Below are positions 1-13,112 of a DNA stretch of 64,000 nt, piece after piece. The stretch spans positions 345,736,997-345,800,996 of the forward strand of contig NC_134455.1 in the NCBI RefSeq assembly GCF_047948215.1, given 5' to 3'. Origin of the DNA: Lycorma delicatula. Lineage: Eukaryota; Arthropoda; Insecta; Hemiptera; Fulgoridae. The translations under genes and the position numbers were made by a program. The notes under the pieces are model-generated. The model saw only the letters and a list, made by a program, of their open reading frames with translations. It did no database searches and was not told where the DNA came from. Numbering within the stretch: the stretch's first letter is position 1; the number at the start of each line of letters is the position of its first letter.

Positions 1-1924
1 ATGATTGACCACCCTCACATTTTCCCATGAAATTCCTAACCTTGGTTTGCACATATATTCTGATTATAGTTTCCAGCATCAAAAAGAAAGTACTGATACT
101 GGATGCTGATCATTTATTTTTAAATTAATTATTTAAATAAAATAAATCTTAAAAATCACATTTCTAATTTTATTACACACTAATAAAAACCCATTGAACA
201 AATCCTGACAACAGTGAACCATTTTATTCTTGGTTGGCAGTCGACGTGTTAAAGATACAGGATGTCATTTTGTTCACAACAAAAGGGATTTTATGTAACA
301 CGGCCCAACAAAACTAATATGTAAGGAGCTATTAAGGATTGAAAAGTTTAAATGGTTGCCATTTTGGAACTTTCAAAGGGTAAAATTTTTTTTTATAAAT
401 GTCTGGTAAAAACTGTACACCAAATTTCACTAAAATATCTCGGTCTGTTCTTAAGATATAGATTTTATTAAGTAAACACAAAATTGTGGAAAGAGGAGAA
501 AATGAAGCAAGACAGATAATTAGCTTGCATGAATCTTTCTTTTTATTTATACTGATGTCCTGAATCAGTATCTTAAGTTTAGCTAGATACTTAATGCAGA
601 ATACGTAATCATTTTATTGAATATTTAATCATTCTCTGGAATTATCAATTTATAATCAAGGACTATCGATAAAATACTGCTAGTCATGTCAACAATAATA
701 GACATGATAATTTTCTTAATAACTGAAGAATTTATATCTTCTCAAATAGCAAAGAAATCCAAAATTAATTCAGATACATAGTTTCAACATGACGGGGAAT
801 TAATTGCAGAGCTAGGCAAACGATGAATGGTCTAGTAAACAACTATGTACATACTACATTATCTCCAGACATGATTATATTGCTGGGGCTGAAAAAATAT
901 GGAGCAATCGTGTGAGGAAACTTTTTAAAACTTTTTCTTGTAGAGTAATATGAAGTATAAGTATTCAATAATTGACCACCGTAAAACATTAAGGTTAGAA
1001 AATTTGTAACAAAGTAACTATAATTCCTGTTGACATTTTATGCACGTCATTGGATGAAAAATTTACAAATTTTAGAGGTTGCTGCGTTCAGGTTGTAGTG
1101 TTTGGAACTTAGAATGTTTTAAAGTTACAGTTAAATGACATTAAATGAAAAGCAAATTCATAGTAATTTTTTTAAAAATTAAAATTCAACTGTAAACAAA
1201 TTTATAAATTTTTAAAATTGCTTGTTTTACTAAAAAAAAATCATACTTCTTAAAAAACTATTTGCCTCCTTATCTGTTTCATTCCCAATATGAGTTATTG
1301 TTAACCCCTTACCAGTCTGACGGAATATTCAGACATAGTTGAAGTGCACAATTAGGGCCTTTTGTCAAAATATTCAGACAAACTTTTTATGTGGTTTTAA
1401 TTCATTCTCTATCATAATATCTTGTCATTTTTGTAACTTTTTTTTACTATTAGTTTGTAATGATAGCGCTAGTTATTAGTTTTTAATACATGTACATTGA
1501 GGGGTATTCTTGTGTATTTGATCATAATCAGCTGACCCGGCTGATATGGCAAGTTGTTTAGTTACAGTGTACTGTGTAGTCAGACTGTGAGCACTATATT
1601 TCTTATTATACCTAAAAATTCTATAAATATGTGTGTATATAAATAAGCGTATAATTGTCTCAATATTTTGTGTGTAGGCAAAATTATAAAGCTAATTGCA
1701 TAAATATTTTGTATATACATGACTAAAATTCCATGAATTAAAATGCTTTTGGCATGCAAAAAAAAATGTTTTTAAATTACATTTCAGATCATTATTAGTC
1801 TCATATTATTTTCAATAACTTAAATCCTTCATTTTTCTTTTTTTATACACACAACTACTATTGATAAAGTGAATTAATTTAATTGCAGGTGAATTCTTAA
1901 ATCAAACTATAAGGTTCTTCCAAA

Positions 1925-2050
1925 CATATTTACAATAGCCAACATCAAAATTCTTTGAAAATGTCTCGATTTCAGTTCTGTTAATAATGAACATTCAGCT
2001 ACAAAATGCTCCATATCCTTTCTTCCTCATATTATATTATTTTCATTCTC
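1925..2050 (-). pseudogene. LINE-tail scrap in left inverted arm (copy 1)
   Basis: Read on the minus strand this stretch gives HFVAECSLLTELKSRHFQRI. The pattern H-x4-C followed by an L-x-S/R-R-x-F block resembles the C-terminal end of RNase H-bearing LINE polyproteins; the LINE at 28244 ends with HHILVDCICYAALRRKF. The same scrap, inverted, sits at 4150-4267. It is present in every unit (for example ~6996-7120 and ~12057-12180). The assignment rests on a short motif. Confidence 0.45.
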
Positions 2051-2110
2051 ATTTTCAAAAAACCATTTACAAGAATGTAGTTTTGACTATTCTTTAAATA
2101 ATTCCATACC

Positions 2111-2982
2111 AGGTGTCCAAAAAAACTCTGGGATTTCAAGAATGAATATAGTTTTTATTTTGCAGCACTAAATATTTTTTTATGAGTAATTTTGAAGCAA
2201 CAATTAATTTTCATTTTAGACATTCTCAGTCAGATATCTGCATTTCACTGTAGCACAGACTAAGCTGTTAATGAGCTCTAGCTTTTCAGTATCATGATGT
2301 TGCTGTGAAACAGAAAGCACAATTCATTTACCAGTTCAAAAAATCAGCGATTGTCATTCAAACAAAAATTACATGCATAGAAATTCTCAGTGAAGGCATA
2401 TAGTGCAAACAGTTTCTGAAAACCAGAAGAATTGTGAAAGGTCACTCACCAAGTTTAGATCAAGATAGGATTCAACCATCTTTCCAACAAAGTCCAAAAC
2501 GTTCAGATCATAATGGTATTAAACTAAATACTCCTAAAAGCACTGTCCGTGCAGCTATTCCATGAAATTAAATCTAATGATAATTCACAGAGTTCAGTTT
2601 GCGTAACATCTGTAACAACCATGTTAAGACTTCACTGCAACTATCTACAGCACATTTTATTTTCTGATGAAGCAACATTTCACATTCATAGAGTTGTGAA
2701 TTACCTTAATTGATGAGTTTGTGGAATTTTGTCTAAAAGCCAATGTTTGGTTGGTATCGTGCATAATCAAATTTTTGGGCCATTTTTCCCATGAGCAGAC
2801 TTAATGGGTATAGGGTACATGTTAAGAGAACTTAGTGTTAACATATATTGGGAATATGGAGGGCCTAACTTTTCAACAGGATGGAGCCCCTGCACATCAT
2901 GCAGAAGTTGTGCAAACTGCACTCGATGACGAGTTCCTAGAAGGCTGGTTAGTGCATAAATGCCAGTTATTGGATTAGTGTT
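2111..2982 (+). pseudogene. Mariner-like transposase relic, left arm, copy 1
   Basis: A decayed Tc1/mariner-superfamily element. Near 2445-2560 a frame gives HSPSLDQDR...PKSTVRAAI, like the helix-turn-helix linker of this group. Near 2660-2700 FSDEATFHIHRVVN contains the first catalytic Asp of the DDE/D domain. At 2868-2970 the frame TFQQDGAPAHHAEVVQTALD carries the second catalytic Asp (QDGAPAH). Many stops and frame changes separate these, so no protein can be made. AGGTGTCCAAAAA at 2111 may be the element's outer end (inference). Confidence 0.8.
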
Positions 2983-3342
2983 TTGCTAGTTGTGAAAGAA
3001 CTTAACTTTTGACAAACAAAGATCTCTGGTAAGAAAGTGGTTGACAAGCATATTTAATAAATAATATGGCCACCTTTCTCTTATTTATTACGATTAGGGT
3101 TATTCAGGATCAATGAATCAGAACTGTCATATAAAAAAATTAAGATTACATATCATATGAGACAAAAACAGCTAACAAAGATTTGTTTTCTGTGTATAAA
3201 CAAATGATTGATGCCATAAAGTGTGCAGACAACCTGAAAAACTGGCATAGCCAAACAGGCAATAAGTCAGACCATTCACATCAAGTACCCCATACCAGTC
3301 TTACTAGTGAGGAGTGAAATGGTTTTCTGTTACTTTCTTCAC

Positions 3343-3347
3343 TAAGT

Positions 3348-3384
<37 letters not shown>

Positions 3385-3524
3385 CAATTCATTCTGCAGA
3401 GGATGCGATGAATGTTTTGTAGCATGTGTGAAAAATACCATGCCTGGGATTTGAACCCAGGACCTGCAGGTGAAAGGCCAAAATGCTACCACTTGCGCCA
3501 CAGAGGCCAGTAAGTAAAATATAT
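3343..3524 (-). mobile_element. tRNA-derived SINE with (AT)n tail, copy 1
   Basis: Read on the minus strand the head (about 3510 down to 3430) resembles a tRNA: TGGCGCAAGTGG fits a pol III A box and GGTTCAAATCC fits a B box, with CTTTCAC where an anticodon loop would lie (Glu-like, tentative). A tRNA-unrelated part follows, then an (AT)n tail. Flanking copies of TAAGTAAAATATAT at 3343 and 3511 are a target-site duplication. The anticodon stem no longer pairs well, so this is a retroposon and not a tRNA gene. Confidence 0.85.
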
Positions 3525-4267
3525 TGTTATACATCAACATGCCAAGACTACCAAAGTGCAGTATTTCTGCAAGTGACAGCATTTTATTCACCTCAAGGAC
3601 TGAATGTGTACTTTACATTCTCTGCATGACAGTTACAAATAGAACTCTTTATGACTTAACATTAAATTTAATTTCATATAGTAGACACAAAAGTCAAGGA
3701 CAGTGCTTTTAGAAACATTTATTTGATTACTACCATTATAAACTTAACATTTTGCAGGAAAGATGGTCAAATATCTATCTGTGATCTAGGTCTGGTGAGT
3801 GTCTTTTCAAAATGCTTCCAGTTTTCAAAAACTGTGCACCACTTTTGTTTGCTTTGTTATTGAGAAATTTTTTGTAAGACTGTCACTGATTTTTTCTCTG
3901 TGACTGGTAATTGAATTGTGCTTTCTCTTTTATAGCAACATCATGGTAGCCAGAACACATAACAGCTTGGTCTGTGTTACAGTCAAATGCAGCACCTGAC
4001 TGAGAATGCCTAAAATGGAAATTAATCGTTGCTGCTTCAAAGTTATACATAAAACATTATTTAATGCTGCAAAATAAAAACTATATTCATTCATGAATAT
4101 AGTTTTATTTTTATTTTTTTTCTACAGTAAAATTAAAGAAAACTTTGTTTTCTTTATAATATGAGAAAGGAAGAAGATTGTGCATATTTTAGCTGAATGT
4201 TCAATATTAACAGAACTGAAGTTGAGACATTTTCAAAGAATTTTGATGTTGGATATTGTAAATATTT
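3525..4267 (-). pseudogene. Right inverted arm, copy 1: second mariner relic plus LINE scrap
   Basis: The reverse complement of this stretch aligns with the left arm. GAATATAGTTTTTATTTTGC, then TTTGAAGCAGCAACGATTAA, ACATTCTCAGTCAG-like, CATGATGTTGCT and CACTCACCAGACCTAGATCA all have counterparts at 2139-2460. The match continues outward past the mariner end into the LINE scrap (HILAECSILTELKLRHFQRI, plus strand ~4170-4235). The two arms are therefore an inverted pair with matching flanks, diverged by many substitutions. Confidence 0.8.
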
Positions 4268-7181
4268 TCACATGTTTGCGGCTCGTTCATGATATTGAGA
4301 TCTTGACAATTTAAAATGTTTGTGTAATTACAATTTATTGGTTTAACAACATAAGTAAAACAAGACAAATCAATAATGATAATGGCAATAGTAATAATAA
4401 TAATAACAAACGACAGCAGTAAAACAAATAATAAGTAATACCAATCACAACTGCAATAATAATCAGAATAATAATGACGACAACAGCAAACAATAATAAT
4501 AATAATAATAATAATAAACAGTGATAACATACAAAACAGAATTTAAAGTATCATCAGGATTTACTCACAGGTAGATAAATAATGAAAACCAGAATTCAGC
4601 CCCATTGACAAAAGACATTAGCATGACCGCTAGTCTTAACACTTTTAACTACTATTCTTGTATTAACAACAATCAATAGTGCAATAAATAAGATGAGTAT
4701 AAAGTTCTCTTGCTGCAAATACCTTTGTTGTTTACAAATAAAACTACCCCAACAGTTAATGAATGAAATTTAGTACATTATCTCTTTCCACTTACAGTCT
4801 ACAGTAACTCACCAAACCATTTCTCATTTTCATGTACTGTCCAGACTGGAATTACTTGTGGACGTCATGTGTATCCTTCACTGACCTCCTTGCAGAATAC
4901 TCCCGCTTCAAACTCGCATAATAACTATAGTAATGCTCTCATCTTACAGATTGATGTCATAACATCTCACTTAGATGGACTCACAGAACTGATTTTTAAC
5001 TGGTATTCCCCAGAGCATTTATACTCCTATCCTCTCTACCTGTTGGACCAGACCCAACTTGAAGCGTGGGAATGATTGACCACCCTCACATTTTCCCATG
5101 AAATTCCTAACCTTGGTTTGCACATATATTCTTATTATAGTTTCCAGCATCAAAAAGAAAGTACTGATACTGGATGCTGATCATTTATTTTTAAATTAAT
5201 TATTTAAATAAAATAAATCTTAAAAATCACATTTCTAATTTTATTACACACTAATAAAAACCCATTGAACAAATCCTGACAACAGTGAACCATTTTATTC
5301 TTGGTTGGCAGTCGACGTGTTAAAGATACAGGATGTCATTTTGTTCACAACAAAAGGGATTTTATGTAACACGGCCCAACAAAACTAATATGTAAGGAGC
5401 TATTAAGGATTGAAAAGTTTAAATGGTTGCCATTTTGGAACTTTCAAAGGGTAAAATTTTTTTTATAAATGTCTGGTAAAAACTGTACACCAAATTTCAC
5501 TAAAATATCTCGGTCTGTTCTTAAGATATAGATTTTATTAAGTAAACACAAAATTGTGGAAAGAGGAGAAAATGAAGCAAGACAGATAATTAGCTTGCAT
5601 GAATCTTTCTTTTTATTTATACTGATGTCCTGAATCAGTATCTTAAGTTTAGCTAGATACTTAATGCAGAATACGTAATCATTTTATTGAATATTTAATC
5701 ATTCTCTGGAATTATCAATTTATAATCAAGGACTATCGATAAAATACTGCTAGTCATGTCAACAATAATAGACATGATAATTTTCTTAATAACTGAAGAA
5801 TTTATATCTTCTCAAATAGCAAAGAAATCCAAAATTAATTCAGATACATAGTTTCAACATGACGGGGAATTAATTGCAGAGCTAGGCAAACGATGAATGG
5901 TCTAGTAAACAACTATGTACATACTACATTATCTCCAGACATGATTATATTGCTGGGGCTGAAAAAATATGGAGCAATCGTGTGAGGAAACTTTTTAAAA
6001 CTTTTTCTTGTAGAGTAATATGAAGTATAAGTATTCAATAATTGACCACCGTAAAACATTAAGGTTAGAAAATTTGTAACAAAGTAACTATAATTCCTGT
6101 TGACATTTTATGCACGTCATTGGATGAAAAATTTACAAATTTTAGAGGTTGCTGCGTTCAGGTTGTAGTGTTTGGAACTTAGAATGTTTTAAAGTTACAG
6201 TTAAATGACATTAAATGAAAAGCAAATTCATAGTAATTTTTTTAAAAATTAAAATTCAACTGTAAACAAATTTATAAATTTTTAAAATTGCTTGTTTTAC
6301 TAAAAAAAAATCATACTTCTTAAAAAACTATTTGCCTCCTTATCTGTTTCATTCCCAATATGAGTTATTGTTAACCCCTTACCAGTCTGACGGAATATTC
6401 AGACATAGTTGAAGTGCACAATTAGGGCCTTTTGTCAAAATATTCAGACAAACTTTTTATGTGGTTTTAATTCATTCTCTATCATAATATCTTGTCATTT
6501 TTGTAACTTTTTTTTACTATTAGTTTGTAATGATAGCGCTAGTTATTAGTTTTTAATACATGTACATTGAGGGGTGTTCTTGTGTATTTGATCATAATCA
6601 GCTGACCCGGCTGATATGGCAAGTTGTTTAGTTACAGTGTACTGTGTAGTCAGACTGTGAGCACTATATTTCTTATTATACCTAAAAATTCTATAAATAT
6701 GTGTGTATATAAATAAGCGTATAATTGTCTCAATATTTTGTGTGTAGGCAAAATTATAAAGCTAATTGCATAAATATTTTGTATATACATGACTAAAATT
6801 CCATGAATTAAAATGCTTTTGGCATGCAAAAAAAAAATGTTTTTAAATTACATTTCAGATCATTATTAGTCTCATATTATTTTCAATAACTTAAATCCTT
6901 CATTTTTCTTTTTTTATACACACAACTACTATTGATAAAGTGAATTAATTTAATTGCAGGTGAATTCTTAAATCAAACTATAAGGTTCTTCCAAACATAT
7001 TTACAATAGCCAACATCAAAATTCTTTGAAAATGTCTCGATTTCAGTTCTGTTAATAATGAACATTCAGCTACAAAATGCTCCATATCCTTTCTTCCTCA
7101 TATTATATTATTTTCATTCTCATTTTCAAAAAACCATTTACAAGAATGTAGTTTTGACTATTCTTTAAATAATTCCATACC

Positions 7182-8050
7182 AGGTGTCCAAAAAAACTCT
7201 GGGATTTCAAGAATGAATATAGTTTTTATTTTGCAGCACTAAATATTTTTTTATCAGTAATTTTGAAGCAACAATTAATTTTCATTTTAGACATTCTCAG
7301 TCAGATATCTGCATTTCACTGTAGCACAGACTAAGCTGTTAATGAGCTCTAGCTTTTCAGTATCATGATGTTGCTGTGAAACAGAAAGCACAATTCAATT
7401 ACCAGTTCAAAAAATCAGCGATTGTCATTCAAACAAAAATTACATGCATAGAAATTCTCAGTGAAGGCATATAGTGCAAACAGTTTCTGAAAACCAGAAG
7501 AATTGTGAAAGGTCACTCACCAAGTTTAGATCAAGATAGGATTCAACCATCTTTCCAACAAAGTCCAAAACGTTCAGATCATAATGGTATTAAACTAAAT
7601 ACTCCTAAAAGCACTGTCCGTGCAGCTATTCCATGAAATTAAATCTAATGATAATTCACAGAGTTCAGTTTGCGTAACATCTGTAACAACCATGTTAAGA
7701 CTTCACTGCAACTATCTACAGCACATTTTATTTTCTGATGAAGCAACATTTCACATTCATAGAGTTGTGAATTACCTTAATTGATGAGTTTGTGGAATTT
7801 TGTCTAAAAGCCAATGTTTGGTTGGTATCGTGCATAATCAAATTTTTGGGCCATTTTTCCCATGAGCAGACTTAATGGGTATAGGGTACATGTTAAGAGA
7901 ACTTAGTGTTAACATATATTGGGAATATGGAGGGCCTAACTTTTCAACAGGATGGAGCCCCTGCACATCATGCAGAAGTTGTGCAAACTGCACTCGATGA
8001 CGAGTTCCTAGAAGGCTGGTTAGTGCATAAATGCCAGTTATTGGATTAGT
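7182..8050 (+). pseudogene. Mariner-like transposase relic, left arm, copy 2
   Basis: Equivalent of the copy 1 relic, with the same QDGAPAH and SDEATFH motifs and the same disabling changes. The decay pre-dates the amplification of the array. Confidence 0.8.
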
Positions 8051-8413
8051 GTTTTGCTAGTTGTGAAAGAACTTAACTTTTGACAAACAAAGATCTCTGG
8101 TAAGAAAGTGGTTGACAAGCATATTTAATAAATAATATGGCCACCTTTCTCTTATTTATTACGATTAGGGTTATTCAGGATCAATGAATCAGAACTGTCA
8201 TATAAAAAAATTAAGATTACATATCATATGAGACAAAAACAGCTAACAAAGATTTGTTTTCTGTGTATAAACAAATGATTGATGCCATAAAGTGTGCAGA
8301 CAACCTGAAAAACTGGCATAGCCAAACAGGCAATAAGTCAGACCATTCACATCAAGTACCCCATACCAGTCTTACTAGTGAGGAGTGAAATGGTTTTCTG
8401 TTACTTTCTTCAC

Positions 8414-8573
8414 TAAGTAAAATATATATATAGCAATTCATTCTGCAGAGGATGCGATGAATGTTTTGTAGCATGTGTGAAAAATACCATGCCTGGGATT
8501 TGAACCCAGGACCTGCAGGTGAAAGGCCAAAATGCTACCACTTGCGCCACAGAGGCCAGTAAGTAAAATATAT
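8414..8573 (-). mobile_element. tRNA-derived SINE, copy 2
   Basis: Same insertion with the same target duplication (TAAGTAAAATATAT at 8414 and 8560). The AT tail has contracted to about 11 nt. Confidence 0.85.
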
Positions 8574-9317
8574 TGTTATACATCAACATGCCGAGACTAC
8601 CAAAGTGCAGTATTTCTGCAAGTGACAGCATTTTATTCACCTCAAGGACTGAATGTGTACTTTACATTCTCTGCATGACAGTTACAAATAGAACTCTTTA
8701 TGACTTAACATTAAATTTAATTTCATATAGTAGACACAAAAGTCAAGGACAGTGCTTTTAGAAACATTTATTTGATTACTACCATTATAAACTTAACATT
8801 TTGCAGGAAAGATGGTCAAATATCTATCTGTGATCTAGGTCTGGTGAGTGTCTTTTCAAAATGCTTCCAGTTTTCAAAAACTGTGCACCACTTTTGTTTG
8901 CTTTGTTATTGAGAAATTTTTTGTAAGACTGTCACTGATTTTTTCTCTATGACTGGTAATTGAATTGTGCTTTCTCTTTTATAGCAACATCATGGTAGCC
9001 AGAACACATAACAGCTTGGTCTGTGTTACAGTCAAATGCAGCACCTGACTGAGAATGCCTAAAATGGAAATTAATCGTTGCTGCTACAAAGTTATACATA
9101 AAACATTATTTAATGCTGCAAAATAAAAACTATATTCATTCATGAATATAGTTTTATTTTTATTTTTTTTCTAGAGTAAAATTAAAGAAAACTTTGTTTT
9201 CTTTATAATATGAGAAAGGAAGAAGATTGTGCATATTTTAGCTGAATGTTCAATATTAACAGAACTGAAGTTGAGACATTTTCAAAGAATTTTGATGTTG
9301 GATATTGTAAATATTTT
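8574..9317 (-). pseudogene. Right inverted arm, copy 2
   Basis: Counterpart of 3525-4267: inverted mariner relic plus LINE-tail scrap. It carries the CTACAAAG variant near 9083 that is otherwise seen only in copy 4. Confidence 0.78.
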
Positions 9318-9540
9318 CACATGTTTGCGGCTCGTTCATGATATTGAGATCTTGACAATTTAAAATGTTTGTGTAATTACAATTTATTGGTTTAACAACA
9401 TAAGTAAAACAAGACAAATCAATAATAATAATGGCAATAGTAATAATAATAATAACAAACAACAGCAGTAAAACAAATAATAAGTAATACCAATCACAAC
9501 TGCAATAATAATCAGAATAATAATGACGACAACAGCAAAC

Positions 9541-9579
<39 letters not shown>

Positions 9580-12244
9580 CAGTGATAACATACAAAACAG
9601 AATTTAAAGTATCATCAGGATTTACTCACAGGTAGATAAATAATGAAAACCAGAATTCAGCCCCATTGACAAAAGACATTAGCATGACCGCTAGTCTTAA
9701 CACTTTTAACTACTATTCTTGTATTAACAACAATCAATAGTGCAATAAATAAGATGAGTATATAGTTCTCTTGCTGCAAATACCTTTGTTGTTTACAAAT
9801 AAAACTACCCCAACAGTTAATGAATGAAATTTAGTACATTATCTCTTTCCACTTACAGTCTACAGTAACTCACCAAACCATTTCTCATTTTCATGTACTG
9901 TCCAGACTGGAATTACTTGTGGACGTCATGTGTATCCTTCACTGACCTCCTTGCAGAATACTCCCGCTTCAAACTCGCATAATAACTATAGTAATGCTCT
10001 CATCTTACAGATTGATGTCATAACATCTCACTTAGATGGATTCACAGAACTGATTTTTAACTGGTATTCCCCAGAGCATTTATACTCCTATCCTCTTTAC
10101 CTGTTGGACCAGACCCAACTTGAAGCGTGGGAATTATTGACCACCCTCACATTTTCCCATGAAATTCCTAACCTTGGTTTGCACATATATTCTGATTATA
10201 GTTTCCAGCATCAAAAAGAAAGTACTGATACTGGATGCTGATCATTTATTTTTTAATTAATTATTTAAATAAAATAAATCTTAAAAATCACATTTCTAAT
10301 TTTATTACACACTAATAAAAACCCATTGAACAAATCCTGACAACAGTGAACCATTTTATACTTGGTTGGCAGTCGATGTGTTAAAGATACAGGATGTCAT
10401 TTTGTTCACAACAAAAGGGATTTTATGTAACACGGCCCAACAAAACTAATATGTAAGGAGCTATTAAGGATTGAAAAGTTTAAATGGTTGCCATTTTGGA
10501 ACTTTCAAGGGTAAAATTTTTTTTTATAGATGTCTGGTAAAAAATGTACACCAAATTTCACTAAAATATCTCGGTCTGTTCTTAAGATATAGATTTTATT
10601 AAGTAAACACAAAATTGTGGAAAGAGGAGAAAATGAAGCAAGACAGATAATTAGCTTGCATGAATCTTTCTTTTTATTTATACTGATGTCCTGAATCAGT
10701 ATCTTAAGTTTAGCTAGATACTTAATGCAGAATACGTAATCATTTTATTGAATATTTAATCATTCTCTGGAATTATCAATTTATAATCAAGGACTATCGA
10801 TAAAATACTGCTAGTCATGTCAACAATAATAGACATGATCATTTTCTTAATAACTGAAGAATTTATATCTTCTCAAATAGCAAAGAAATCCAAAATTAAT
10901 TCAGATACATAGTTTCAACATGATGGGGAATTAATTGCAGAGCTAGGCAAACGATGAATGGTCTAGTAAACAACTATGTACATACTACATTATCTCCAGA
11001 CATGATTATATTGCTGGGGCTGAAAAAATATGGAGCTATCGTGTGAGGAGACTTTTTAAAACTTTTTCTTGTAGAGTCATATGAAGTATAAGTATTCAAT
11101 AATTGACCACCGTAAAACATTAAGGTTAGAAAATTTGTAACAAAGTAACTATAATTCCTGTTGATATTTTATGCACATCATTGGATGAAAAATTTACAAA
11201 TTTTAGAGGTTGCTGCCTTCAGGTTGTAGTGTTTGGAACTTAGAATGTTTTAAAGTTACAGTTAAATGACATTAAATGAAATGCAAATTCATAGTAATTT
11301 TTTTAAAAATTAAAATTCAACTGTAAACAAATTTATAAATTTTTAAAATTGCTTGTTTTACTAAAAAAAAATCATACTTCTTAAAAAACTATTTGCCTCC
11401 TTATCTGGTTCATTCCCAATATGAGTTATTGTTAACTCCTTACCAGTCTGACGGAATATTCAGACATAGTTGAAGTGCACAATTAGGGCCTTTTGTCAAA
11501 ATATTCAGACAAACTTTTTATGTGGTTTTAATTCATTCTCTATCATAATATCTTGTCATTTTTGTAACTTTTTTTTACTATTAGTTTGTAATGATAGCGC
11601 TAGTTATTAGTTTTTAATACATGTACATTGAGGGGTGTTCTTGTGTATTTGATCATAATCAGCTGACCCGGCTGATATGGCAAGTTGTTTAGTTACAGTG
11701 TACTGTGTAGTCAGACTGTGAGCACTATATTTCTTATTATACCTAAAAATTCTATAAATATGTGTGTATATAAATAAGCGTATAATTGTCTCAATATTTT
11801 GTGTGTAGGCAAAATTATAAAGCTAATTGCATAAATATTTTGTATATACATGACTAAAATTCCATGAATTAAAATGCTTTTGGCATGCAAAAAAAAAAAA
11901 TGTTTTTAAATTACATTTCAGATCATTATTAGTCTCATATTATTTTCAATAACTTAAATCCTTCATTTTTCTTTTTTTATACACACAACTACTATTGATA
12001 AAGTGAATTAATTTAATTGCAGGTGAATTCTTAAATCAAACTATAAGGTTCTTCCAAACATATTTACAATAGCCAACATCAAAATTCTTTGAAAATGTCT
12101 CGATTTCAGTTCTGTTAATAATGAACATTCAGCTACAAAATGCTCCATATCCTTTCTTCCTCATATTATTTTATTTTCATTCTCATTTTCAAAAAAACAT
12201 TTACAAGAATGTAGTTTTGACTATTCTTTAAATAATTCCATACC

Positions 12245-13112
12245 AGGTGTCCAAAAAAACTCTGGGATTTCAAGAATGAATATAGTTTTTATTTTGCAGC
12301 ACTAAATATTTTTTTATGAGTAATTTTGAAGCAACAATTAGTTTTCATTTTAGACATTCTCAGTCAGATATCTGCATTTCACTGTAGCACAGACTAAGCT
12401 GTTAATGAGCTCTAGCTTTTCAGTATCATGATGTTACTGTGAAACAGAAAGCACAATTCAATTACCAGTTCAAAAAATCAGCGATTGTCATTCAAACAAA
12501 AATTACATGCATAGAAATTCTCAGTGAAGGCATATAGTGCAAACAGTTTCTGAAAACCAGAAGAATTGTGAAAGGTCATTTACCAAGTTTAGATCAAGAT
12601 AGGATTCAACCATCTTTCCAACAAAGTCCAAAATGTTCAGATCATAATGGTATTAAACTAAATACTCCTAAAAGCACTGTCCGTGCAGCTATTCCATGAA
12701 ATTAAATCTAATGATAATTCACAGAGTTCAGTTTGCGTAACATCTGTAACAACCATGTTAAGACTTCACTGCAACTATCTACAGCACATTTTATTTTCTG
12801 ATGAAGCAACATTTCACATTCATAGAGTTGTGAATTACCTTAATTGATGAGTTTGTGGAATTTTGTCTAAAAGCCAATGTTTGGTTGGTATCGTGCATAA
12901 TCAAATTTTTGGGCCATTTTTCCCATGAGCAGACTTAATGGGTATAGGGTACATGTTAAGAGAACTTAGTGTTAACATATATTGGGAATATGGAGGGCCT
13001 AACTTTTCAACAGGATGGAGCCCCTGCACATCATGCAGAAGTTGTGCAAACTGCACTCGATGACGAGTTCATAGAAGGCTGGTTAGTGCATAAATGCCAG
13101 TTATTGGATTAG
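12245..13112 (+). pseudogene. Mariner-like transposase relic, left arm, copy 3
   Basis: Equivalent of the copy 1 relic with the same motifs and lesions. One private change gives GAGTTCATAGAAGG near 13066. Confidence 0.8.

Larger units (their letters stand above)
1..5071. repeat. Macrosatellite unit, copy 1 (~5.07 kb)
   Basis: First copy of a head-to-tail repeat; the same sequence restarts at 5072. The unit start used here is arbitrary because the array continues beyond the left edge. In order the unit holds: about 1.9 kb AT-rich DNA in which I recognise no gene or element; a LINE-tail scrap plus mariner relic (left inverted arm, 1925 to ~2982); spacer; a tRNA-derived SINE with an (AT)n tail of about 33 nt (3343-3524); the right inverted arm (3525-4267); an (AAT)n tract near 4490-4517, about 8 triplets; and ~550 bp of unassigned DNA. 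No intact coding region is visible. Confidence 0.95.
5072..10132. repeat. Macrosatellite unit, copy 2
   Basis: Same composite unit, nearly identical to copy 1 in its first half. The SINE AT tail is the shortest in the array (about 11 nt) and the AAT tract is long (about 12 triplets). Near the end a TGA seen in the other copies reads TTA, which joins two short non-coding frames. The variants CTACAAAG (~9083) and TATATAGTT (~9760) are shared only with copy 4. Confidence 0.95.

Noticed and set aside
1301..1400. TTAACCCCTTACCAGTCTGACGG with a repeated AATATTCAGACA, considered as a piggyBac-type end.
   Set aside because: No opposite inverted end with TTAA was found in the unit, and the resemblance rests on a few bases.
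3420..3510. A functional tRNA gene in each unit.
   Set aside because: A and B boxes are present, but the anticodon stem does not pair and the sequence continues into a SINE body with a tail and target duplications.
3304..3591. Minus-strand ORFs of 75-95 codons with a Tyr-Ile run, one per unit.
   Set aside because: They run through the SINE body and its (AT)n tail. Length changes only track the microsatellite.
3524..3712. A 62-codon plus-strand ORF recurring in each unit.
   Set aside because: It reads the antisense strand of the right-arm mariner relic, starting at the edge of the SINE.
4207..4530. Minus-strand ORFs with an Ile run (MLSLFIIIII...), one per unit.
   Set aside because: The Ile run is the translated AAT tract and the rest is antisense of the LINE-tail scrap.
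4869..5075. A 68-codon plus-strand ORF (starts MYPSLTSLQN) present in all six full units, 103 codons in copy 2.
   Set aside because: Differences between copies are mostly amino-acid changes (L/F, S/C, H/Q, A/V) with few silent ones, and there is no recognisable domain, splice context or promoter. Sharing between copies is explained by recent duplication.
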